5,152 nt of DNA, taken from assembly GCA_013696275.1 (NCBI GenBank), contig JACCYW010000464.1, forward strand, positions 1 through 5,152. Direction: 5' to 3'. The notes under the pieces were generated by a model, which made no database searches, had not been told where the DNA came from, and saw nothing but the letters and a program-made list of their open reading frames with translations. Within the stretch, counting starts at the first letter, position 1. Every line of letters begins with the position of its first letter. Position numbers and translations under genes: made by a program. The DNA comes from Chloroflexota bacterium. Its GTDB lineage: Bacteria > Chloroflexota > Limnocylindria > Limnocylindrales > CSP1-4. Positions 1 to 4,582 of the stretch are shown in pieces.

Positions 1-770
1 CCCTCGACGCGTTCCACGATGACGTCCAGGATCGAGGCCGGACCGGTGAGCGACGCCGCCCATCGATCGACCGGCTCCTGGTACACCTCTGACGGCGTCC
101 CTACTTGCACGAGCTGACCCTCACGCAGCAGCGCCACCCGGTCGGCCACCGCCAAGGCTTCGGCTACATCGTGGGTGGCATGGACGGCGGCTGCACCCGT
201 CCGGGTCCGCTGCTCGGCCAGCTCCTCCTGGAGCGCCGCTCGCAGGGGCACGTCCAGGTGTGCCGTCGGCTCGTCGAAGAGATACAGGGCTGCCCGCCTG
301 GCAAGGGCCCGCGCAAGACCGATGCGCTGCTGCTCACCACCGGACAGCTCACTCGGAGGCCGCGCCGATAGGCGGCCAAGGCCCATCAGCTCCAGTAGCT
401 TGGCCGCCTCCCGCCGGGCATCGGGCCGTGGCATGCCCGAACGCTGGAACGGGAAAGCGACCGTCTCGAGGGCCGTCATGTGCGGCCACAGCGCGTAGTG
501 CTGGAAGACCATACCGACCGAGCGGCGCTCCGGAGGCTCGGCCCGCTGCGCCGTAGCCACGACACGCCCACTGATGGCGATCTCACCTGCCGTGGGCCGG
601 ATGAACCCGGCCACCGCATGGAGCAGGGTCGACTTCCCGGACCCCGACGGGCCAAGCAGAGCGACCGTCTCACCGGCGCCGACTTCGAGGGTCAGATGGC
701 GCACCACTGGGTCAGCGGTGTATGCCAGGGTCAGCCCGTGACAGGCCAGCGCGGGTGGCTCGGCGATCAC
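1..770 (-). CDS. ABC importer ATP-binding subunit, FbpC/PotA-like (3' end cut off by window edge)
   Basis: This is the cytoplasmic ATPase that powers the importer encoded just upstream. I translated it from the minus strand: 256 residues are visible and the frame is open at the left edge. All nucleotide-binding motifs are present: Walker A GPSGSGKST (40-48), Q-loop Q90 in VFQHYALWPHMT, signature LSGGEQQR (142-149), Walker B ALYLFDEP (161-168), D-loop TAHLD (169-173) and switch histidine H200 in HATHD. The motif after the H-loop, LLREGQLVQVGTPSEVY (214-230), is typical of the FbpC/PotA/MalK group, and a C-terminal regulatory domain may follow outside the window. The start is GTG at 770. It overlaps the permease stop in GTGA (770-767), so translation is probably coupled. 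A GGGAG abuts the start without normal spacing. The start is non-ATG, so a simple ATG-based search would miss the gene. The ATPase identity is certain; the substrate is not shown. Confidence 0.95.
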   Translation of the reverse strand, partial: MIAEPPALACHGLTLAYTADPVVRHLTLEVGAGETVALLGPSGSGKSTLLHAVAGFIRPTAGEIAISGRVVATAQRAEPPERRSVGMVFQHYALWPHMTALETVAFPFQRSGMPRPDARREAAKLLELMGLGRLSARPPSELSGGEQQRIGLARALARRAALYLFDEPTAHLDVPLRAALQEELAEQRTRTGAAAVHATHDVAEALAVADRVALLREGQLVQVGTPSEVYQEPVDRWAASLTGPASILDVIVERVE

Positions 771-2425
771 TCCCAGCCGGGCAACTGGCGCGCCAGCGAG
801 CGCGATAGGCGGACCGGGACTGCCACCAGCAGGACGCCCAGGGTCAATAGGACGGCCAGAGCGGAGGTCACGGTCGGATCACCCAACTGTTGCAGATCGA
901 GGATGACCACGGCCAACGTCGCCGTGCCGGGTCCGTGCAGCAAGCTGGACATGGTGAGCTCGTGAAGAGCGAACAGGAAGACGATGAGCCAGGCTGCGCC
1001 GAGTGCCGGCCGCAGGATGGGCGCCACGATCGTCCTTAGCGCCACGAGGGCGCTCGCCCCGCTGACGCGGGCAGCACGCACCAGGTCGGCCGGCAGCCGG
1101 TCGGCAGCACCACTGATGGGCCGCAAGCCGAGCATCCAGAACTTGGCCAGGTAACAGATGAGGATGATGGCCAGCGTATCCCGTAGCCAGCCGCCATAGG
1201 CGAGGATGACCCCCAGCGCCACGGCTGAGCCGGGTAGCGCGAAGCCGATGGTCACGGCAGACGCCAGGAAGCGGCCGCGTGATCGGCCAGCCAGCCAGGC
1301 AGCCAGGCTGCCCAGCGCGACCACCGCCGTGGCGGCCACGAGAGCGAGCAGGACCGTGTTGAAGAGGGCCGGACCGGTCCTTCCGGAGACCGCCTCTGAG
1401 AAGTTGTCGAGCGTCCAGTTCTGAGGCGTCGGCGGCATGCCCACGCCTCTGGTGATGGCTGTCAGCACCAGGGCAACGAGCGGCACGACCGCAGCCACCG
1501 CCACGTACAGCAGGAGCCCCAGTGTCAGCAGGCTGGAGCGGGCGGCAGCGATGGTGGTCCCCGAGTTGCCGCCGGTGCGTGCCCGACCGCGCGCCAGATA
1601 GTCGGTCGGCACTACCAGCAGCAGCGCGATGACGACCAGCAGCCCGGCCAGCACGACCACCCGCTGGAACGCCACCGGGTCGGCAGAAAAGGCGAGATCT
1701 CGGTAGATGCGCGTGGTGATGGTGGTGAACCCGGCCGGGATACCCAGCACGGCCGGAACGCCGAAGGCATTGATGGAGGTGACGAACACGAGGATCGTGG
1801 CGGCCAGCAGGCTCGGCCGCAGGAGCGGCAAAGTGACCGTCCGGAACGCGCCCAGTGCCGACGCACCATGGACCCGGGCGGCGCGCACGGCGTCCGGCTC
1901 CGCCCGCGTCGCCAGGCCGGCCGCGATGACCAGATAGGCCAGTGGCACGGCACTCACGGTGAGCACGGCCACGATGCCAGGCATGCCGAAGAGGCCGGGC
2001 AGTCGGAAGCCGATGGCATCATCGAGCAGGGCAGATGGGCCGTAGGCCCGGACCCAGCCGAGAGCCGTCACGAACGGTGGCGTCAGCAACGGCAGGAGCA
2101 TCGCCCAGCGCACCCGCTGGCGCCGGCCGGACGGCAGCCGCTCGATGGCCAGCGCCACCAAGGTGCCGCCCGCCACCGACAGCAGCGCGACCGCCAGGGA
2201 GACGGCCAGCGTGTCGATGACCGCGCGTGCTGACACGCCACCCAGCGCCATCAGGGCCGCATCCAGTCCGTCCTCACCGGCCACGCCCAGCAGCCGCACA
2301 GACGGCCAGATCATCAGGACGGCCACCGCCACCAGGGCGACCAGCCAGCCGACCACATGTCCGCGCGCCATGACGAAGCGCCCGACGCGTTCGCGCCTAC
2401 CCTCGATGTGTGTCGTGATGGTCAC
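767..2425 (-). CDS. Fused two-domain ABC importer permease (FbpB/ThiP-like)
   Basis: This 552-residue inner-membrane protein holds both permease halves of a type I ABC importer in one chain, as in FbpB, AfuB and ThiP. By eye there are about six hydrophobic segments per half: roughly 24-46, 70-95, 106-126, 147-172, 205-228 and 256-276, then 299-322, 354-380, 387-410, 416-435, 476-497 and 519-540. Each half carries an EAA coupling loop that docks on the ATPase: RAARVHGASALGAFRTVTLP (181-200) and RAARVSGASALVALRTIVAP (450-469). The near-identity of the loops fits an internal duplication. The gene lies 67 bp after the binding-protein gene and overlaps the ATPase start by 4 bp. The start is uncertain. 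GTG at 2425 is the first in-frame start and has no clear Shine-Dalgarno; ATG at 2371 (residue 19) would still keep every membrane segment. The substrate cannot be read from this subunit. Confidence 0.95.
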   Translation of the reverse strand: MTITTHIEGRRERVGRFVMARGHVVGWLVALVAVAVLMIWPSVRLLGVAGEDGLDAALMALGGVSARAVIDTLAVSLAVALLSVAGGTLVALAIERLPSGRRQRVRWAMLLPLLTPPFVTALGWVRAYGPSALLDDAIGFRLPGLFGMPGIVAVLTVSAVPLAYLVIAAGLATRAEPDAVRAARVHGASALGAFRTVTLPLLRPSLLAATILVFVTSINAFGVPAVLGIPAGFTTITTRIYRDLAFSADPVAFQRVVVLAGLLVVIALLLVVPTDYLARGRARTGGNSGTTIAAARSSLLTLGLLLYVAVAAVVPLVALVLTAITRGVGMPPTPQNWTLDNFSEAVSGRTGPALFNTVLLALVAATAVVALGSLAAWLAGRSRGRFLASAVTIGFALPGSAVALGVILAYGGWLRDTLAIILICYLAKFWMLGLRPISGAADRLPADLVRAARVSGASALVALRTIVAPILRPALGAAWLIVFLFALHELTMSSLLHGPGTATLAVVILDLQQLGDPTVTSALAVLLTLGVLLVAVPVRLSRSLARQLPGWE

Positions 2426-2469
2426 GAGCGGGCCGGCTCGAGCGGCGTTCTCGGATCGTATCGCCGGCC

Positions 2470-2487
2470 GTGCGGCGTGGACCGCAC
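2470..2487 (-). other. Intercistronic stem-loop between binding protein and permease genes
   Basis: On the minus strand GTGCGG (2487-2482) pairs perfectly with CCGCAC (2475-2470) around the loop TCCACG. The hairpin lies 5 nt beyond the stop codon of the binding-protein gene and 45 nt before the permease start. No T-run follows, so it is not a standard intrinsic terminator. In other importer operons such hairpins protect the upstream message and let the binding protein accumulate above the membrane subunits. That role is an inference here, and in GC-rich DNA a 6-bp stem can arise by chance. Confidence 0.4.
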
Positions 2488-2492
2488 AGGTA

Positions 2493-3515
2493 TCACTCGT
2501 CGAAGATGGCCTGGTACTCGGCGATCAGTTCGTCCCGTTCACCGGCCGCCGCTGCCCAGTCCGGAGAGACCTGGTCGCCGGCGGGTTCCGGGCCGCCGCT
2601 CACGCCACTCCGCGTCGGCTGCCAGCCGGTGCCGGCGATGAGGCCCTGGCCCGCGGCACTGAGCGTGAATCCGGTGAACGCCTGCGCCGCCGACCGGTCG
2701 CGCTCGGCCGCGACGACCGCGATGGGGCTATAGATGGCGATAGCTCCCGAGCTCGGCCAGATCAGCTGAACGGGCGAACCGTTGCTGAGCGCGGTCCGGA
2801 CCGAGAAGTCGAGCGTCATACCGGCTTCATAACGCCCCTCCGCGACACCGGTTACCACCTCATCGGGGGCCTGGACCTGCACTGCGCCGTTGGCCCGGAG
2901 GGCGCGGTAGAGATCGAACCCGTACCCATCAGCCTGGGCCAGGTAGCCAAGCGCACCGAAGGCGGAGCCAGCGAAGGCCGGGTCGGGGATGGCCACGGTG
3001 CCCTGATATGCGGGCTCGGCCAGATCGGACCAATCGGCCGGCAGCGGCTCCGCGTCAGCGGCAGCGACGATGACCATGTTCAGCAAGCGCGTGCCCCAGT
3101 ACCGCTCAGAGCGGTACTCAGCGGGGATGCCCTCCGCCTCCGTTGGCTGCCAGGCAGCCAGCAGTCCCTGGCTGTCGTACTCCTCCATGGAAAGCGGATC
3201 GGTCAGCCACAGCACGTCGGCGCGCAGTCCGCCCTCACGCTGCTCGGCGGCGATGCGGGCGGCCAGCTCGCCTGTCGGAGCCCGGAAGACCTCCACTTCC
3301 GTGCCCGCCGCCTGGGCCCTGAACCCGCTCACGACCGCGTCCACGGTGGCCTGGGTGACCGACGTGTACAGGCGGACGACCCCGCCTCCTGATCTCCCGA
3401 CGCCCAAGCTCGGGGCGTCACTGCCCGGGGGTCTCGCGACACGGTCATCGACGCTGGTGCAGGCCGTCAGGATCGCAGCCACCAGGACCCCGAGCAAAGA
3501 GACATGCCGCCTCAT
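2493..3515 (-). CDS. Lipoprotein substrate-binding protein of ABC importer (FbpA/AfuA-like family 1)
   Basis: This 340-residue extracytoplasmic receptor captures the ligand for the importer. I chose ATG at 3515 because it gives a clean lipoprotein signal peptide: MRRHVSLLGVLVAAILTAC, with a basic start, a hydrophobic core and the lipobox LTAC. Lipidation would fall on C19. An upstream in-frame TTG at 3593 would bury the signal peptide behind 26 charged residues. The mature domain starts near VVRLYTSVTQATVDAV (46-61) and continues with ADVLWLTDP (99-107), WSDLAEPAYQGTVAIPDPA (162-180) and AIAIYSPIAV (258-267), the order seen in the ferric/AfuA-like periplasmic-binding-protein class. At 234-239, where FbpA/FutA proteins usually have adjacent tyrosines that bind iron, it reads TLDFSV. 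The ligand may therefore not be free ferric iron. The Shine-Dalgarno is poor: AAGG lies 15 nt upstream, and the start codon sits in a hairpin. The gene follows the microprotein gene by 56 bp, probably in one operon. Confidence 0.93.
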   Translation of the reverse strand: MRRHVSLLGVLVAAILTACTSVDDRVARPPGSDAPSLGVGRSGGGVVRLYTSVTQATVDAVVSGFRAQAAGTEVEVFRAPTGELAARIAAEQREGGLRADVLWLTDPLSMEEYDSQGLLAAWQPTEAEGIPAEYRSERYWGTRLLNMVIVAAADAEPLPADWSDLAEPAYQGTVAIPDPAFAGSAFGALGYLAQADGYGFDLYRALRANGAVQVQAPDEVVTGVAEGRYEAGMTLDFSVRTALSNGSPVQLIWPSSGAIAIYSPIAVVAAERDRSAAQAFTGFTLSAAGQGLIAGTGWQPTRSGVSGGPEPAGDQVSPDWAAAAGERDELIAEYQAIFDE

Positions 3516-3530
3516 CGATCCAGGTCGATG
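3513..3530 (-). promoter_or_regulatory. Hairpin covering the start codon of the binding-protein gene
   Basis: On the minus strand CATCGA (3530-3525) is perfectly complementary to TCGATG (3518-3513), with a 6-nt loop. The second arm contains the ATG of the binding-protein gene, and the only SD-like AAGG (3534-3531) abuts the outer side of the stem. Folded, it would mask the start codon. Ribosomes leaving the upstream microprotein gene could affect this structure. The repeat is seen directly; the regulatory role is inferred, and a 6-bp stem is only moderately stable. Confidence 0.4.
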
Positions 3531-3571
3531 CCTTGCGCGACCCTCGGCGCAGAAGGTGCGGAGACCTCGTT

Positions 3572-3634
3572 CTAAGCGGTGACGCAGCCGCAACAGTGCT
3601 TGTCGCAGCAGCAGTCGTCACATCGGTCGATCAT
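3572..3634 (-). CDS. 20-residue cysteine-rich microprotein or leader peptide
   Basis: This unannotated-size gene runs ATG 3634-3632 to TAG 3574-3572. Its core, residues 5-17, is CDDCCCDKHCCGC: seven cysteines (5, 8, 9, 10, 14, 15, 17), one histidine and four acidic residues (three in the core, plus D3) within 20 residues. There is no signal peptide or hydrophobic segment, so it would stay in the cytoplasm unless exported by other means. It has the best ribosome-binding site in the window, GGAAAGGAGG ending 6 nt before ATG, and lies about 20-25 nt downstream of the predicted operon transcription start. It is the first gene of the importer operon. The Cys density suggests soft-metal or iron binding (a mini-metallothionein or metal carrier). 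The alternative is a leader peptide: three consecutive Cys codons (TGC TGC TGC) followed by TGT TGC could sense charged tRNA-Cys, as reported for polycysteine leader ORFs in mycobacteria. I recognise no named family. Longer antisense and overlapping frames would hide it from automatic gene calling. Confidence 0.7.
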   Translation of the reverse strand: MIDRCDDCCCDKHCCGCVTA

Positions 3635-3640
3635 GCAGGT

Positions 3641-3650
3641 CCTCCTTTCC
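3641..3650 (-). promoter_or_regulatory. Strong ribosome-binding site of the Cys-rich microprotein
   Basis: GGAAAGGAGG on the minus strand contains the full AGGAGG core (3646-3641), followed by the 6-nt spacer ACCTGC and then ATG. No other gene in the window has a site this good. This is the main evidence that the 20-codon frame is truly translated. Confidence 0.85.
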
Positions 3651-3663
3651 CTTTTGCGGCTCC

Positions 3664-3691
3664 ATTGTCAGGTGATGCTCAGCCTTGTCAA
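3664..3691 (-). promoter_or_regulatory. Sigma70-type promoter for the leftward microprotein-importer operon
   Basis: On the minus strand a perfect -35 box TTGACA (3691-3686) is followed after 16 bp by GACAAT (3669-3664), which matches TATAAT at four of six positions. Transcription would begin near 3657-3655, giving a leader of about 20-25 nt that holds the AGGAGG site and the microprotein start. The hexamer TGACAA occurs twice, 20 bp apart (3690-3685 and 3670-3665), and straddles the boxes. It could be coincidence or part of an operator. Confidence 0.65.
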
Positions 3692-3714
3692 CTGGCATCG
3701 GTACCCGGTACCGT
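3685..3714 (+). promoter_or_regulatory. Possible weak promoter for the rightward regulator genes
   Basis: TTGTCA (3685-3690, five of six to the -35 consensus) is followed 18 bp later by TACCGT (3709-3714), which matches the -10 box at only three positions. The poor -10 box overlaps the palindrome at 3699-3713, which would allow the regulator to repress itself. The call is tentative. The rightward transcript must start somewhere in this roughly 110-bp gap unless it is read from further away. Confidence 0.25.
3699..3713. promoter_or_regulatory. Candidate operator: 15-bp perfect palindrome CGGTACCCGGTACCG
   Basis: CGGTACC and its reverse complement GGTACCG flank a single central C. It lies 7 bp upstream of the -35 box of the leftward operon promoter and 33 bp before the start codon of the rightward regulator, so one bound dimer could affect both directions. 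Dyad-symmetric sites of this size in a divergent spacer are typical for winged-helix metalloregulators. The symmetry is seen directly. Which protein binds (the DtxR-like protein, the PadR protein, or neither) is inferred from neighbourhood. Confidence 0.6.
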
Positions 3715-3735
3715 CTGGCGGTCCGACTGCACACC

Positions 3736-3743
3736 GAGAGAGG
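3736..3743 (+). promoter_or_regulatory. Ribosome-binding site of the Cys-tailed regulator
   Basis: GAGAGAGG lies directly upstream of ATG 3747, with GAGAG about 6 nt and the final GG 3 nt from the start. This purine stretch supports 3747 as the start over the in-frame ATGs further upstream at 3633 and 3672, whose extra sequence looks like untranslated promoter DNA. Confidence 0.55.
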
Positions 3744-3746
3744 TCG

Positions 3747-4139
3747 ATGAGCCTTCTCAGCCAGCCCAAGAGTGACCATCTCCGCCAGCTGTACTGGCGC
3801 GACGAGATCCTCCAGCTACTCTTTTGGATCGAGGGAGAGGGCTTTGGTGAGCAGGTCGAGACCGCAACGCTCGAGCGGTTCCTGGAGTTGGACAAGGTGG
3901 CAGCCGCTGCCCATCTCGAGCGACTTTCTCGAGACGGCCTGCTAGAGCAGGACGAGTCAGGGGCGTATCGACTCTCTCTACGGGGACGGGAGGAGGGGGG
4001 CCGGATCTTTGCGACCGAGTTCAGCGATCTCACGCAACCCGCCCATGGGGCGTGCGGTCGGGAATGCTGGTGCCGATCATCGAGCGTGGAGGCGGCGGCG
4101 TGCCAGGAGGAACGGCGGGCCTGGAGGCTGGACCCGTGA
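3747..4139 (+). CDS. Short DtxR/MntR-like winged-helix regulator with Cys/His metal-binding tail
   Basis: This 130-residue protein has an N-terminal winged helix: a first helix near WRDEILQLLFWIEGEG (17-32), a recognition-helix region DKVAAAAHLERLSRDGLLEQ (49-68) and a wing ending in YRLSLRGREEGGRI (74-87). The order and spacing match the DNA-binding domain of DtxR/MntR metal-dependent repressors. The usual dimerisation and SH3-like domains are absent (DtxR-type proteins commonly exceed 130 residues). Instead there is a short tail with H100, C103, C107, C109 and C119 in HGACGRECWC and a later AAAC. This arrangement strongly suggests metal or redox sensing. ATG 3747 is chosen because GAGAGAGG precedes it and the domain starts soon after. 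The gene diverges from the importer operon and is translationally coupled to the following PadR gene (shared TGATG). MarR- or ArsR-like winged helices are alternatives for the fold. Confidence 0.8.
   Translation: MSLLSQPKSDHLRQLYWRDEILQLLFWIEGEGFGEQVETATLERFLELDKVAAAAHLERLSRDGLLEQDESGAYRLSLRGREEGGRIFATEFSDLTQPAHGACGRECWCRSSSVEAAACQEERRAWRLDP
4123..4127 (+). promoter_or_regulatory. Ribosome-binding site of the PadR gene, inside the preceding gene
   Basis: GGAGG lies within the last codons of the Cys-tailed regulator. It is 8 nt before GTG 4136 and 11 nt before ATG 4139, which are adjacent in-frame codons. Spacing slightly favours GTG; codon preference favours ATG. The choice changes the protein by one residue. 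Confidence 0.5.
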
Positions 4140-4582
4140 TGGAGGAGTCCCTCGGCCCAGCCGACGTCCCAGGCGGTCTGCCAAAGAACTTTCCGCGACC
4201 GTGCATGTTGTTGTTCATCGCAGAACGACCGAGTCACGGATACGACCTGCTGGAGAGATTTCGCAGGCTGGGGGTACCGGCTGCCGATCCAGGCGGCCTC
4301 TATCGGGCGCTTCGCCAGATGGAGCGTGAGGAACTGGTGAGTTCACGTTGGGAGACCTCCTTGGCCGGTCCAGCTCGCAGGACATACACCCTGACCGATG
4401 GTGGCTGGCAATGGCTGCACCTCTGGGCGGCGGCGATCGCCGAGGGTCGCCTCGTCCTGTCGTCATACCTCGACCGCTATGACGCTCTCACCGCGACTGA
4501 CCCGCGCGGTGAAAGCCCGTCCGACCCCCCTACCGCAGCGCTCGCAAAGGGCGGAGCGGCGTTGGCCCGGCGAGCGCGCTAG
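4139..4582 (+). CDS. PadR-family transcriptional regulator (PhaQ-like)
   Basis: This 147-residue protein is almost entirely a PadR winged helix followed by a C-terminal helix. Recognisable blocks are LPKNFPRPCMLLFIAERPSH (14-33) with GYDLLERF next, DPGGLYRALRQMEREELV (50-67), SRWETSLAGPARRTYTLTD (69-87) and a helical dimerisation segment LHLWAAAIAEGRLVLSSYLD (93-112). The KNF...RP opening and the GPARR-Y-LT wing resemble the PadR subgroup that includes the polyhydroxybutyrate-responsive repressor PhaQ. The effector is not evident: no Cys/His cluster is present. ATG 4139 overlaps the previous stop as TGATG; GTG 4136 is the alternative start. Coupled translation suggests the two regulators act in one circuit or assemble together. 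From about residue 121 the tail is low-complexity (DPRGESPSDPPTAALAKGG) and probably disordered. The stop shares CTAG with the opposing gene. Confidence 0.88.
   Translation: MEESLGPADVPGGLPKNFPRPCMLLFIAERPSHGYDLLERFRRLGVPAADPGGLYRALRQMEREELVSSRWETSLAGPARRTYTLTDGGWQWLHLWAAAIAEGRLVLSSYLDRYDALTATDPRGESPSDPPTAALAKGGAALARRAR

Noticed and set aside
480..965. Plus-strand 161-codon frame across the ATPase and permease junction
   Set aside because: It is antisense to ATPase motifs (Walker A, Q-loop) and to the permease C-terminus; its product has no recognisable pattern and no ribosome-binding site.
1285..1312. Short iterated GCCAG/CCAGG repeats
   Set aside because: They lie within the permease frame and encode ordinary Leu/Ala-rich membrane sequence (LAAWLAG); codon-driven, not a separate element.
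2470..2487. Reading the post-binding-protein hairpin as a rho-independent terminator
   Set aside because: No T-run follows and the permease and ATPase genes continue in the same direction, so termination here would be counterproductive; kept only as a stem-loop.
2145..3392. A 415-codon plus-strand open frame antisense to the permease and binding-protein genes
   Set aside because: It is a by-product of GC-rich coding on the other strand: its translation is rich in Ala/Arg/Thr/Ser without domain pattern, while the minus-strand frames give clear importer proteins with signal peptide and motifs.
3516..3593. N-terminal extension of the binding protein from TTG 3593
   Set aside because: It would place 26 charged residues ahead of a perfect lipoprotein signal peptide and would overlap the end of the microprotein gene.
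3579..3746. N-terminal extension of the Cys-tailed regulator into the divergent spacer
   Set aside because: It would code through the promoter, the palindrome and, antisense, the microprotein gene; the winged helix needs none of it, and GAGAGAGG supports ATG 3747.
3668..4237. Minus-strand 189-codon frame antisense to the Cys-tailed regulator
   Set aside because: The product is Ser/Arg-rich and patternless, whereas the plus strand gives a winged helix with an SD site and a coupled downstream gene.
4274..4279. GGTACC in the PadR gene as a second operator half-site
   Set aside because: It is only six bases, lies inside coding sequence and lacks the extended dyad of the spacer site; chance is a sufficient explanation.
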